From positions 62,001 through 126,000 of the forward strand of contig JARVKI010000091.1 of assembly GCA_036674765.1 (NCBI GenBank): DNA of 64,000 nt, read 5' to 3'. The DNA is from Seiridium cupressi. Its lineage: Eukaryota > Ascomycota > Sordariomycetes > Amphisphaeriales > Sporocadaceae. Below, one piece after another: positions 48,701 to 61,044 of this stretch (the first letter of the stretch is position 1; each line of letters begins with the position of its first letter). The notes beneath the pieces are model-generated. The model saw only the letters and a program-made list of their open reading frames with translations, did not search any database and was not told where the DNA came from. Position numbers and translations under genes: made by a program.

Positions 48701-48800
48701 TCTTGAGCCAGTTGATGAAGTCGTCTTCTCCTGCGCTGGCGCTGCGCGGGCCAGCATACGCGTTGAACTCACGCTGGAGTGCAACAAGTTCAGCGCTCAT
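45779..48800 (-). CDS. Multi-CxxC zinc-binding, multi-pass membrane protein of unknown function
   Basis: Two exons, 48800-47246 and 47172-45779, encode 982 residues; the 73-base intron is GTAAGC...CGACAG in phase 1. After a coiled N-terminus, residues 101-242 hold at least 18 cysteines as CxxC pairs: 133/136, 158/161, 166/169, 178/181, 201/204, 231/234 and 239/242, plus Cys 101, 110 and 115. This is enough for four zinc sites, and the arrangement recalls RING or IBR modules without matching one. An acidic linker has three QKDD repeats. The second half has charged segments, then five or six hydrophobic helices in the last 220 residues. The first ATG of the frame is used. It may be a membrane-bound ubiquitin ligase; this is a guess. 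No other family fits. Confidence 0.85.
47802..47837. repeat. 12-base tandem repeat, three exact copies, inside a coding exon
   Basis: CTGGTCGTCTTT is repeated three times on the plus strand and encodes tandem QKDD on the minus strand. It keeps the frame, so copy number can vary without breaking the gene. Confidence 0.85.
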
Positions 48801-49600
48801 CTTTGTGGCTCTACCTCTTTCCTGACCTAGCTGATGTAGCCGACGAAGGGTCAAAAAGAGCGAGATGTGAGCGAATGAGACGATATGCTCCGGACGTAAT
48901 GGAAAACTTCTTTGGTTTATTGTCGACGCTAGGCCGTGAGAGTGGTCATATATGAATTTGACAAAGAGCCACCACCATCCTCAGGTAAGCCCTTGGATTC
49001 CGTTGGATCTCATTGGCCGTTTCCGTTCTCGGCCAATGCTTTCGGTAAGGCAAGTGAGACAATGAGCACGGAGCCACCACTGAGTGACAGCATTCCACAG
49101 TCGCACGCAGTAGCCTACGTTCTGCAATGACAAAGAGCAAATGGTGAAAACAGACAATGAGGCGAGCCAGATGAACGACCCGCCGGAAGCGTTTGGTAAC
49201 ATGCACGACATTATAGATTTTTGATACTCAAGACTGTAGCGCCTGAAAACCCATCCATAGACATTCTTTGCTTGAGTTTTCCTTGCGGCAGCAGCGCCAC
49301 TGGCGTTCAGATGCCGCATCGAAGCGAATATGTTGTATCATCGGTTCAGATTTCTCGCAGACAAGTCTCAATGCTTTGAGGAAACAAAACTGTACAGTTC
49401 AATCATTGCGAGCTGTGGGATTTTATTAAATACTGAGAAAGGATATCATCTGCAGACCTCCATATGGAGCATCACCAAGGGTCTTCGAAGGAGTCAATGG
49501 GAATCGCAGAGGTCTAAAACACTTTGCAGAAGGATAGACTGCGAATTTCTAAAGAACTCTCAAAGAGCTAAGTTGCGCATGCTGCACACATGTTCGCCCG
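48801..49600. other. Tandem intergenic region
   Basis: 800 bases upstream of the CxxC membrane gene and downstream of the MARVEL gene, both on minus. Presumably holds the promoter of the former. No motif or extra exon could be supported. Confidence 0.45.
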
Positions 49601-50595
49601 CTATTGTCCGGAATGCTGAACGGATTGACCATGTGTTTCGTAGGGGCCCTGGGCAGGGTGTGCCGTCTGGTGTTGAACCGGCTGTTGTTGAACCGATAGA
49701 CCGGTTGGCTGAGCAGACAGAGGGCTAGGTGCTTGCTGGGGAATCTGCTGGGGATAGTACTGCTGCTGAGGTGCACCGTAGACCTGTTGGGCAGGAGGAG
49801 TCGGCTGGCCGGTGTAGCTTGGCTGAGGCTGTTGTGGATGCCCCTGGAGAGGGAGGTTCTGTTGCTGGTGTTGTTGGACTTGTGGTTGCGTCTGGGGCTG
49901 TGTCCCAACTTTCTCGCCGCCTGCTGTTGCAACCTGTCCGTTGGATGAAGCGACCGGCGTGCAATGTAGGCCAGCCTTCCTATGCCTGTGAAGCATGGCG
50001 CTGTGAATCGCGAGCGAGACGATGAAAACGACACTATACTAGGTCAGAGATGAAGTGGTCTTATAGCGGCAATTTCATGTGGACTAACAATTCTAATCCT
50101 CCCAGCCCGGCTGCGGCTGCAAGGCAGGCAGCATATATCTTGTCGGAACCGCTTAGGCTCGTTGTGTAGCAGCCGTAATAGTAATCACAAGTCGTATAGC
50201 CGTTCATAAAGGGGGCAACTTGGGCGGCAAGGAGCGCGAATGAGATGAGCCAGAAGATGACGAGGAAGATATCCAGAGACAGGACGGCCCAATAATTAAA
50301 TAACTTTGGGGCACCGAATTCGGCAACAATGTAATAAATGCAGCTGATTATCGTCGCGATAGCCTCCACAGGGTCAGTACATATGTGTACATTGAAGGCG
50401 AATGTCACAAACCGTGAAGAGCATCAAACAGTCTCCAGAGAAGACGAGAACAGCCACGCCGAAAGCCGAGAGCCCAAGTACGACGACAGCGAGGACCAGC
50501 TGGAGAATGCGGATTCCTATGAAGCCTTTTGGATAGAGCGGGAAATGTTCGCGTCCAGGACTTCGCTGGTTTGAGTATTTGTTAGACGCCTCCAT
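49601..50595 (-). CDS. MARVEL-domain tetraspan membrane protein with PQ-rich tail
   Basis: Three exons, 50595-50413, 50363-50089 and 50033-49601, encode 296 residues. Four hydrophobic segments are visible: GIRILQLVLAVVVLGLSAFG, IATIISCIYYIVAEF, the LSLDIFLVIFWLISFALLAA segment, and the last at the exon 2/3 join (FVVFIVSLAIHSAML). This is the MARVEL layout. Between helices 3 and 4 is a Tyr/Cys loop (TTCDYYYGCYTTS). The C-terminal 120 residues are Pro/Gln-rich and probably cytosolic. Such fungal proteins sit in the plasma membrane or eisosome-like domains. The third exon acceptor was placed at 50035-50034 (TATAG) because that gives an in-frame join and a full fourth helix; the TAG four bases upstream would not. 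Confidence 0.85.
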
Positions 50596-53500
50596 GATGA
50601 ACCTTTCTTTGGGTAGAAGATTTGTTTGTAGATGGATCAAGTATATACCAAAGGAGAGCGATCAGAATACAGGAAAGGTAAACAGGGAGAATGTCGACTA
50701 TTGCTCTGGGGAAGCTACAAGTCACAAGTCATCCGCGTCCAACTTATAAGGTTCCCCTCTCCTTCCTGAGACCTGACCGTTAGGCTCCTGAGTGGAATGA
50801 CCTACCTCGAAGGCTGAGCCAGGGCAGTCTTCAGCGGGGACCCAATGCCGTTATCCCTGCATGTTCATGGCGTACAAGATGCCGTTTCTGCCTTGTCTGA
50901 AGCTTGGTCTATACGCTTGACCAGGGCCAGGCCTGCAAATGCGTCAATCTAAATCAGCCTTTCAGCATGAGCCGTTTCTGAAGATAGACGCCGTACCTGC
51001 CAATAAGACATGCATGCATTTGCCAGGTCCGAACAATCAATTGGCGCATCCTTCAATATCAATAACGGGAGTACAACTCATCCCCTCGGACAGGCTAGAA
51101 CCTGTCAGCTGCTGGTACATGTGCCTCGACTGGAGCGCGGAAGCGAGAGTAGCACTGGAGCCTCATTGGTGGTAAAGAAGGCGGAGTGATATGGCGAGCG
51201 CGGCAAAGTCAATACTGAGCAGCTTCCCGCATACAATGTGGATGTTCCCCATCTTTGCTGGCGCATGAGATGATGGGATGGGGAGGTATGTGGAGATCAT
51301 AGCTCGATGCGGCTGAAGCTTGGTGAAACTTTGAAGGTTGAACCCCCTTGCCAGCTGAACGAGCATGAGTGGAGCCATTGACGGGCGGAAAAGGCCCGCG
51401 GCACCGTCCCCTTCGTTGACAGCGAGGGAGAAGACATTAGATTGGACACGTTCGTCCGATTGCGCAATTGAGTTAAGAACGGACATGCAGCAGCTTTGAT
51501 GCTGAAGAAAACCAGCGCTTCCGGCTATTGAGGACTCGACACTAAAGTATATCCCAAGTATGCTTAAATATTACTCTACATACAAATGCCCCAAACTCCT
51601 CTCGCCCTGTTCTCCAATCTCCCTCGAACCATATTGGACTAAGCCACATCCGGCGGAAATAGGCGAGAACTGTCAAAACATAGAACGCCAAGCCGAATCC
51701 GGTGAGACTGTGTGCTTTGAGTGACCTGTAAATCGAAGGTTAATTCGAATGGGAACACTCCGAAACCCCACAAGCCAAAAGTGCCCCAATCGGATGGTAG
51801 GACAATTTTAAGTGACCATACATGGTAGTGATTCTCCGCCTGGTGCTAGACTTCTTCCACTTGACAATCTCTTCCTCGACAAGCCAAACGAGCGGCTTGG
51901 GGCGCTACTGAAAACGCCACGCTGCTACCACTCCTCTAGCGAATACAAGGCATGTAGGTAGGTAGGGCTGAAAAGCTGTTGTACTATGCTTGCTTTTCGG
52001 GAAGCCGGCACTTTGCTGTCTCTTTGGCCCCGTTGGTATCAGTTTTTCTTTTCCCAACCTTCTTCTTAGATCAAGCTATCCCTTGTATTTATTCTCTCAT
52101 TACTTTCCGCCATCTTCATACCGCTCGACCTTGCGTCTTGGGTTCAATACTATCTTTGAGATTTATTGAATTTCTGGTATGACTTTAGTCGGACACCCTT
52201 CCCTGTTACAGAGCCCGACTTATGTCCTCTTGGATTGAATAAAGCTTCTTTTTCCACGGATGGGACGCGGACTCTCTCCGTCTTAAATCCACGACATCAC
52301 AGAGGTACTGATAACAGTGAATTTATACCCAAGTAACCGTGTGGGATGGTATTCTGGCAGTCGTCCTCTACACTTCCTATAATTGCTCGTACAGCTACTT
52401 CAAGGTCCTTGAACTTGCAAAGCAGAGTTCGTTGTGGCTAGCACGCCGTCGGAGGCCAGCACCGTCGTGAGCTACAATCCTCAATCGCTCGAGCAGGAAG
52501 AGTATGAGCGAGAATAAAAACCGATCGTTGCAATACCAGGAGACAAGACCAGGTTGAGGCATAGAGGATAAAAGCCGATCTTGCCATTTATGTTCTATTC
52601 AGCCAACTGGCGACAAGCAATAAGCGCCTCCCGTATATGGTGTTGGTAAGTACTTCACCTTTTAAAGGATGCCTACGGATCCTTTTCTCCGTATTCTTCA
52701 TGCTTCTGTTACCACGTAGCTAGCTATTGACCTAGACTTCATCTGGACCATCTACCATCATGACCTTCCCTTGTCTATAACTCCATGCTCGTCTGACTCA
52801 GCAACGTAATTCGAGTACTACCTGATTGAGCAGAGAAATCTATCGGTCCAGGCAAACCCGAAAGAGGCGCATCGTGACCGCACAATCTGAAGGATGAGTT
52901 CGTTGGCAAGTCTGCATGTGACGCTTTCAACATCCCTTAAATCATGGAGGCCTAAAAGTGGCTGACACCCCAATGCTCTGGTGGTTTTGAATGAACTATC
53001 AGTGACTGACTATATGGCAGTCGTCTACGGTTGATTGGAATTCGTGATATCGAGCACAACCAGGAATCGACCCACGAGAAAACCTCCAGAAACAATTACA
53101 AATTTGGCTGATAGAACTATGAGGCCAGCTCTAGGAAGCATAGATGCTCCACAAGATTCGTTACACTATTAACTTCCATTGCCATTCGAGTCCGACCTCG
53201 GCAACGCTACTTCACAACGTCGCAGCGAGCTGACCGATTAACGAACCGCTTGATCGCTCTTTGCATTAACAGTGGCAGATATTATACGCCTTGCCACAGT
53301 ACTTTGGCTTGAACGCAGTATTGATCATATTGGAGGTCAATTATGACACTAGACTCAGAATCGTGATACCCAACAAGTCAGAACGCAACACTGATGATGG
53401 TTATTATTTCAATTATATTCATGCGACGTGAGCTTCATTTCGACTCGTGAGCCATGTCCTCTGTCACGCTGAACTCCAATACATGCCACAGCCACAGCCA

Positions 53501-53884
53501 CCGAGATCATATCGCTATGCTCATATGATTTTTTGCTCCTTACAAAAAACCATGCCATCTTACAACAAACTCCTCCAGTTGGTATCGTCAACAGGCTGAG
53601 TCTGGCTATTCGGGCATGCCACATCTCACGGACGTTCGATGTAGTTGACAGGCCTATTCTGGACCTGTGCTCCTCATAGGTCTCCTGACGGATGGCCTCG
53701 GAAGCAGTCGAGCGATGTGGACGCGTCACGACTGACACTGCGCCGCTCGCTGACTGTGCCCACCATGAAGCTAATCATCTGTGTTTCACGGGCGATTTAG
53801 CCATTCGGATATCGTCTCGATGCTGTCGAATATCATGTCGACAGGCACATAGCGCTCTTACACACTGCACGATATGGGCATCAC
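50596..53884. other. Intergenic, 3.3 kb
   Basis: Between the MARVEL gene start and the SH3 gene stop (both minus). It holds the MARVEL promoter and is otherwise without supported exons. The longest frames (about 100-110 codons near 51163-51486 and 53409-53738, minus) show no domain. The segment 51980-52250 is pyrimidine-rich on the plus strand. No tRNA and no repeat ends were recognised. Confidence 0.45.
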
Positions 53885-55483
53885 CTAAGGGGCACTCTCG
53901 GGCCCGGCTTCGTCCTCCGAGTCCGACTCTTCCACAGGTGATTTGAGCTTCTTGTCTGGCAATGTTTCCAGAGCATGCGCTCTCCCCGACATCGAATCGC
54001 TTCGTCTAGGAATGTCCTGACTTCCTCGACTTCCCCTGCGGCCCATCCCAGACTCGAAAGATGACTGCACCGTGGGTGTGTTTGCCTGGCTTCCGCCCCG
54101 CTGGCCATGATAGTGAACCACCTGAGGAGGGGCTTGCCCAGTCTGGGACCCAAGCAGGTGCTGCGGATATCGGTTCAGGTCTGCGCTTGAGGTGGAGAAG
54201 GTCGAAACGATGGGCTGGTGGTAGCCATTGGCGCTGGCGCTCGAAGTACTAGTGGTGGGAGTATGTCCAGACTGAGTTGAAGTATGTTCCGCCTGGGTCG
54301 GAGTGCCCGAGTCGTTTGGAGATCCCGGTCCTTCCAAATGCCCAGTAAGACTGTTCATGCCGCCCTCAATATCTCGCAATAGACGCACATATTCCTCCGG
54401 CACCAGGCCGCTCTCCTGCGTCTTGGGGTCTTCCGCGACAAGCCAGCCCTGTCCGTGCCTGTAGGATACCCATATGATCTGGCCCTCCACCAGGGGCAGC
54501 TCGTTCTCGTTCTCCCGAGCAAAATCAAACAATGCCACGGCTTTGCCATGCATCTCCTCGTCTGGCGAGGTGATGGTGAACTGGTAGTCCCTGGAATACC
54601 GCGATTCGTCGTATGCGTGGAAGCCGGGCGAAGAGGCAGCGCTCGAGACCTCGGACTCGGACCGATAGGCAGCCTCGTGATGAGCATATTGACGTGGTCT
54701 CTGGTCCTGGAAGGAACCTTGTGTCGAATGTCGTGCCTGATTGGGCGGATAGGTTACGTACTCCCCTCCGGGGCCATTGGCCTCCCCTTCTTGGTTCACG
54801 TAGTACCGCTCACTCCCATCTCCGCTCGTCCCAGCGTAATAGCCCCTCTCATCGTCGAAGTTGTCGGGATTGAGTACGGAAGACCCTCCACCCTGCTCGT
54901 GTGATGCGCGTTCCTTACGGTGCGGTAGAGCCGCCGAGGATGACTTGTGTTTCTTGTGACGCGAGCTGACCACTGGGCTTGCCAGATCCTCGTCTTCACT
55001 CCACGGGGGCCCGTCGCCAAGATGAATGGCTGCTAGTTCTCCGCCCTTCCCCAGGCCACCGTCTGAGGTCCACTCCCAACCTAGCTTGCTTTCCCAAGAT
55101 ACCGGCGGATCCGACAACCGACGCGATTCGCTCATGGGTGTAGTCATGCCCGAAGGCGGTCTCGAGCCCTCGGGCGGAGGTCCATAGTGCATAGGATGTG
55201 CAGGAGAATAGGCGAAGTCTCTCACGACCGTATACGTTAGGCTGGAGTGGAAGATGGGGAAGAGGTGGGAGGGCGGTCGCGAGCGTGAAGGGATGGACCC
55301 CGTCGAGTATTGCGACAGACGATTCTTGGAGGCGTGCGACATTGGGCGCGGAAGGTTCGTGCGACGGGCCGGCGGCGATGTGATCAACGGAGGTAGAGCG
55401 GGGTGATTGGGATTCGAGGACGGCGAAGAGACTATTGGTGGGGAAGTTGCGGGTGATGAGCTCGGGGACATGATTGTAGTCAT
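53885..55483 (-). CDS. NBP2: SH3-domain adaptor, Nbp2/Skb5-like
   Basis: A single exon encodes 532 residues, starting at the ATG at 55483-55481; the frame is open further upstream without an ATG. The N-terminus is Ser/Pro-rich, followed by the segment TYTVVRDFAYSPAHPMHYGP, which I recall from fungal Nbp2-type proteins. The SH3 domain is at about residues 312-372: ALFDF opens it, then the acidic ENENELPLVEGQ, GWLVAED, and the closing GLVPEEYVRLL. Nbp2 in yeast bridges PP2C phosphatase Ptc1 to MAP-kinase cascades, Skb5 in fission yeast binds PAK kinase. The C-terminal tail is Ser/Thr/Gln-rich. The family call is moderate; the SH3 domain is certain. Confidence 0.8.
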   Translation of the reverse strand: MTTIMSPSSSPATSPPIVSSPSSNPNHPALPPLITSPPARRTNLPRPMSHASKNRLSQYSTGSIPSRSRPPSHLFPIFHSSLTYTVVRDFAYSPAHPMHYGPPPEGSRPPSGMTTPMSESRRLSDPPVSWESKLGWEWTSDGGLGKGGELAAIHLGDGPPWSEDEDLASPVVSSRHKKHKSSSAALPHRKERASHEQGGGSSVLNPDNFDDERGYYAGTSGDGSERYYVNQEGEANGPGGEYVTYPPNQARHSTQGSFQDQRPRQYAHHEAAYRSESEVSSAASSPGFHAYDESRYSRDYQFTITSPDEEMHGKAVALFDFARENENELPLVEGQIIWVSYRHGQGWLVAEDPKTQESGLVPEEYVRLLRDIEGGMNSLTGHLEGPGSPNDSGTPTQAEHTSTQSGHTPTTSTSSASANGYHQPIVSTFSTSSADLNRYPQHLLGSQTGQAPPQVVHYHGQRGGSQANTPTVQSSFESGMGRRGSRGSQDIPRRSDSMSGRAHALETLPDKKLKSPVEESDSEDEAGPESAP

Positions 55484-58400
55484 CGTTTGGTAGTGTCGGC
55501 CTACCCAGAGAATGTGTGTCCGTAGGAGAAGTGAAGCTGTGTCACCGTACGAGGGACAGCTCAAGCTTAGTGGAAGCCACGCCGCATGCGCCTTGAACGA
55601 ACTTGTCCAGCAGCCGTTCTGATGTTGCGGGCGGAGAGGCGAGACTTTGAGATGGACAGAGAGCGGGACGGCGGATAATGTCCAAAACTACAATGCGCCT
55701 TGCGCTTCGCGGGGTTCTGCGTTCGTCGAGTCGGCAACGGGTTGTCAGCATGAGGCTGATGCTATGTTTAGATCCGGTGGCCGGTCCGTAGAGGCGAGAG
55801 TCCGGCTCGGGGCAGGAGAACAGGGGAGGGGTCGTCGCAGGCGGGCGGAGCAGATGCTGGAGGATATCGCTGCGACGGCGAGAGGGAAGAAAAAAAAAAG
55901 CAGACGCAAAAAGGGCCGCGAATGCGGGTGTCAAAAATGGCGACGTTGAGATGAAGTGGGGAGGGCAGGCGCAACTGGTTTTGGTAGTAAGGATATGAAG
56001 GGCGGCAGCGGTTCAACGTCGACTGACTGAGGTCTATGCCCAAAGCCTATCCATGTCTCTGCACGAATGCGATCTAGTGCGGCTTAGGTCAGGCTTTGCA
56101 CTGCGCTGAATGGCCCGTTGCACTGCGGCCAGGATGCTAATTAAGCGCGCGGTGCAGTGATCTGACTGGTCGCCCGGCGCTCATAGAAGGCCTGGACGAG
56201 ATCTTGGGGACGAGTCAGCACAGTGAACGAGGACGGGCAGCGTTTTTCTGCCGGTGACCCGGACTCTGAGTTTGCCTCTAACTTGGACTTTGGATGTCTA
56301 TCACTGTGCGCAGTTTCTTCCCTCGGTTTGACCAGGCAGCGGCGCCTTTGTTTTCAAAAGCCTGACCAAAGATAAGTCCGGTGGTGCAGGCAGCGGGCAC
56401 ATCAGGCCAACAGCCGTTTGTCTGACTGGCTTGTTGGAACTACGTGAGACTTGGCGGCTATAAATATACACACAATAACCAACCTACATTACGGGAGGCT
56501 GTCTGTAGTCGTGTATCCGAATTCATCCTGACTTAAGGTGCTCATGGCTTGCATATTGATATGAACTACCTAGACCTCCAGGAACTCAGTTTTTCCCTCA
56601 TCTGACATGGCCGCGTCGAAAGTTTGAGACGATCCGGGATTTGTGCAAGCTCACCATGCCTGTTGCGGCATTCTCTGTGTCGCCGTTTCAAGACAAGCAA
56701 AGCCGTCTGCATCACCGCAAGCGGACACCCTGATACACGCTATCTCTCTGTCAGACGAGGCTACCGTTCTGTCTGCACGTTTCTCTGGGTGCCACCTGAA
56801 CCTAATCCTAATTGTAGCTTGCACACTCAAGCAGCACTTGAACAGAAGATCTCATCCGTCAGGTCCCACAGAGCTTCTCTGATACCATGCAGTGCACTTG
56901 GCCGAAACAAGGATCTCCAAGGCAAGCCATGCCGAAAGCAAGGCAACGCAGCACTGATTATGAAATCCGTCCTTGGTAGCCCATGTCATGCCTGGGCTTT
57001 TTCGTCAAGCGTGTCGAGGCGACACGAGCAAAACCCCCCCCCGGAGATCAATTGCAGCCTGCAGCAGTTGAAGACCTCACGTGTGGCTTTTGTTTCGTGA
57101 TATGCAGAGCGATTCTAGTTGCAGAAATAGAGCAGTTTAATCAATGCAGGAAACGCTAGTCGATGCCACAATAGGCACCTCTCCCCTCATCCTCGGTCGC
57201 TAAGAGATGGCTGCCAGTCGGACACCGAACCAAAGCCGCCATCTCTGGGCTAACCTCGACCTTCAAACCAAACAGACATCTCGAGGCCTGGTGGGGGAAT
57301 CGAGCTTCACAACCTCAGCGGTTCATTCTCTGTTGTCAAATCCGGGGTCTTTCCAGAGGATTGGTAAGTGCGGGATCTTACATAAGGACCCGTCAGCGTG
57401 GTACAGGAACAGTAGATGACATGTCAAAGATCATCCACTAGCGGGGTAGAAGCATCAACTTCCTTGTCAGAACGGCGGTCAAGAAGCCAAAGAACCCATG
57501 GTTATACCCTCGTGTGGTGAGAGTTCGGCCATGGATAGGGCCAAATGGTACAATGTCTTAGAATAAATCCTTGCATCGCTTGTCTATATTACTCTCGAGA
57601 AACAAAACGTCAGGTCCCAAATCTTCGAGGGTACCCACAGTCCTGGGAATCCATTGGAATAGATCGGAACAGACTCGCTACTCCCTCACTCCTGGATCGA
57701 ACTACGACACAGCATATCGTGAGTACTGCAGCTTAGAATGACCTATCACAGTCCTACCTCGAGTGCGCTGGTGCCACTACACTACTTGGAAGAGGCCGAG
57801 GAGGAATACTATATATGTAGTTACATGAGAAATGTAGAGGTCACTAAAACTAGTGCTATGGTACATTAGCTTAGCTCTGGCCATATGGTCAAGACCGCTG
57901 CAAGCCATAGGCCCTTATCGTTATCAGTAGATGAACGGGCCCATTGCAAAACGTGACCCTGCGCTGCCGATTTGGCTTTTGGTTTCACAGCTTGCAACCG
58001 AAATCTTCTTGCCCATTCCTGAACACCAAGCGCAGCTCATACCTCAACGGAGCGCGCCAGGGCATCTTCGATTGCCATGGGATACCACACATACTCAGGA
58101 ACATGAGTTCAGCAGCCGGCCAAGGGTTAATCGACTGATTGATTAAGTTTGCTTCCCTTCGCTGCATCTCATCAATCGAGCTGGTTCGCTTGGTAAGTAC
58201 GCTCGCACTTCCTTGTTCCTGCTGGACCTGCCGCACCTGCAGCGCCTTGTTTGTGATGATACCTTATTGGAGCTGTCTGAACATCTATGTTGAGACTCTA
58301 TATTACCTATACGCAACTTTCTGAATTCAAACCCACCAAATTTCACGCAGTCATTGCTTCCTCAACGTGTGAACTGTCCACTAACTTTCTTGCTCAAGGT

Positions 58401-58516
58401 CTTCAAATCCCGCCCCACTTATCCGGTCGGCTTTGCGAGGAGCATGCGAAAACCGCCCCATACCAACCGCTGATATCTGATTCTTGCACGGCCAACAGTC
58501 TGCGGCTGCCTCGAAA
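55484..58516. other. Intergenic, 3.0 kb divergent region
   Basis: Between the SH3 adaptor start (minus) and SSU72 start (plus), so both promoters are here. A TATAAATA sequence occurs at 56459-56466 on the plus strand, 2 kb before SSU72, with no supported coding exon after it. The frame at 56624-57100 begins with TTG and looks random. A nine-base C run is at about 57034-57042. No other structure was recognised. Confidence 0.45.
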
Positions 58517-59347
58517 ATGGACGTAGCAAATGGCCTTGCCGTGCCTCTGGCACCGGCACCGGCGCTGAATGGTGATCGACAAGACCCAGGAGGTTTCAAG
58601 CTGAAGTTCTGCACTGTTTGTGCCAGCAATCAGAACAGGTAGGCTCCTCGCCGTCGATATAGTCTCAACCTCGGCTGACATCTTGACAGGTCTATGGAAG
58701 CGCACCTGCAGCTTTCCAGAGCTCAGTACCCCGTCATCTCCTTTGGGACTGGCTCGCTGGTCAGACTTCCCGGACCGACCATCACTCAGCCCAACGTCTA
58801 CCAGTTCAACAAGACGTCTTACGACAGTATGTTCAAGGAACTGCAGCAGAAAGACGAGGATCTTTACACGCGTAACGGCCTACTCAATATGCTCAACAGA
58901 AACCGTGCTGTCAAATGGGGTCCTGAGCGTTGGCAAGACTGGCAGGTCGGCATTCCGCGACTTAATCATACTACCGACCGAGGCAGCGAAGGTACGGAAG
59001 GAGGCGTGGCCGACATTGTCTTCACTTGCGAGGAGCGTTGTTGGGATGCAGTCATTGACGACCTCCACAATCGAGGTGCTCCTCTGAATCGACCGGTCCA
59101 TGTGATCAACATTGATATCAAGGATAATCATGAGGAAGCGTCCATCGGAGGAAAAGGTATCCTGGACTTGGCGGACTCTCTCAATAGGGCCGCTACGGAG
59201 GAGCGAGAGGCTGTCGGTTCCGTGATATTCGATATGGCCACTGCATCAAGCCGGGCTTCCTTCGATGAGAAGGTACCCGAGATCATCGGTGAATGGCAGG
59301 AGAGATGGCCTAACCTACCTGCCACCTGGACATTGGCTTGGTTTTAA
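58517..59347 (+). CDS. SSU72: RNA polymerase II CTD phosphatase Ssu72
   Basis: Two exons, 58517-58638 and 58690-59347, encode 259 residues. Ssu72 removes phosphate from Ser5 and Ser7 of the polymerase II C-terminal repeat and belongs to the cleavage and polyadenylation factor. The CX5R active-site loop is at residues 35-41 (C-A-S-N-Q-N-R), followed by the invariant [23 protein letters not shown] and [16 protein letters not shown] are diagnostic. A longer N-terminus (about 27 residues, Pro/Ala-rich) precedes the catalytic domain, as in other filamentous fungi. The 51-base intron splits the active-site Arg codon (AG/G), so the catalytic loop spans both exons. Confidence 0.97.
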
Positions 59348-61044
59348 CTAGACTGTAGCTGATGAAATGCTACTGCCGGGGTTGAAATCATCGGATCCGC
59401 TCACGCTCATGACCGCGTTTACAAGTTACTAGCTAGCCTAGAATTCACTGCCAGTAATCAATCGTGCAATACCTACGATAGTACTTGCCCTTGCTTGGTA
59501 TTACCTCTACTGAGCCTCTAGGGGACGTCATGTTACCCTTGAATCAAACCTTATTGTTCGTTCGTTGATTTTGATTTATTCATCCATTCATATGTGGACG
59601 CAAAAGACCAAGGCAAAGAAGAACGAGGAGAGGAGATCAAAAGGGTTGGGGTGAGTCGAGGAAAAGAGTAGCATGTACATCTCGGGAAAGGTCGGGCAAA
59701 CAGCTACCATCGCCTTTATCTTATTCAATAGGTGGAAGTGGTAGTCACGACCCTCTCAGTCGGGCACGCAATGTGCCGTACGACAAAGTTGTCTCGAGTG
59801 GCAAGGCAACGAAACATGTATTTCAAGAGATGTAGGGTTCAAAGATATTGATAGAGATTGAAAGATAACAGGTGGTGGACACATCGATGACAGGATAGGA
59901 TATTGACCTTTCCCAAGATTTGATGCCCCAGTAAACATGGAAAAATAAGTAAGAGTGAAACAACAAAATATCATTTCTCTAATTTGAATATAGTCGCGCT
60001 AAACAGTATACTTGAGGTAGGTGCGATAGGAAGTCATGAAACCTTTCTCCGTCTCTTCAATTGCCTGTGGTTCCAGCAGCGTCCAAGTCAATATTTCGAT
60101 AACTCCTGCACCTTTGTACGTAATTAGCACTAATGAGTAGAATAAGCCAAACGATTCGGATTGCAGAAGATGGGATGACAATATTTTGTTGGTGGAGCAA
60201 AAAGACAATTGCTCACGGTTTCTCATACAGAATAGATGCCACCGGAGCGCGGCCATTGACAATCCATGTTTTCGTGATTTTTGGTAAATTTGTTATTGTA
60301 TTTCGTGTTCAGCACCGTTTGAAATACCTAGCCATGGTTAAGATGCCTGCTTGATATCAAAGTATTCCTGCTCGTCTTAGGTATTAACAATTTGATCTTT
60401 CTGCCACCATATGGTCGAGCGAGCCCAGTCAGTCAGCAGACGAACGCAGTGCAGCAAGTCCTATCTTCATATCTGTTTCCATTAACGCAGTCGTGATTAT
60501 GCCAGGTAGCAGATGCCTCCTCTAAGGCCAAGTTCTATCATACAAAGATGCTTATAATCGTGATGCCAACCCCTGTGGCAATTGTTTACCCATCCCGCTG
60601 ATCTATACACGGCTCTCAAACCTGAGCTCTAATGCTACCTAGGCCAGAGCATACAAGACCGATATCATGCAACACCCATCTCACAGCAATGCGGAATAAT
60701 AATCAAATACTCATCTTGGATGACCACGCACCACCTCTGCGACGCGAGCAGAGGTTTGCATATACATGCAAGTAAGAAGAAACAAAGACCACCGGCTAGC
60801 CGTCCTACAAAAACGTTTTGGGTCGCCCCTTTCCGCGGCTTGACAAAATCATCGTATGGGATGGTTGAATTTGAGGGAGACCATATATATAATGAGGCGT
60901 CTCTGGATATCTCGAGAGCACCTATAGAAAACACTTCGTACTGTACGGGGGTATCAAGTGCGTTGCGAGCGATCCCAGGAATTATTTACTCGAAAAGGGC
61001 GTGAGCGTCGTGAAAAGTAGTAGATGAAGGGCCCCCTGAGTTGA
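59348..61044. other. Convergent intergenic region, 1.7 kb
   Basis: Between the SSU72 stop and the SPA2 stop. It should contain two 3' ends. Short frames on both strands have no support and no repeats were noticed. Confidence 0.45.

Noticed and set aside
56624..57100. 158-codon plus-strand frame
   Set aside because: Starts with TTG, random composition, no splice partners.
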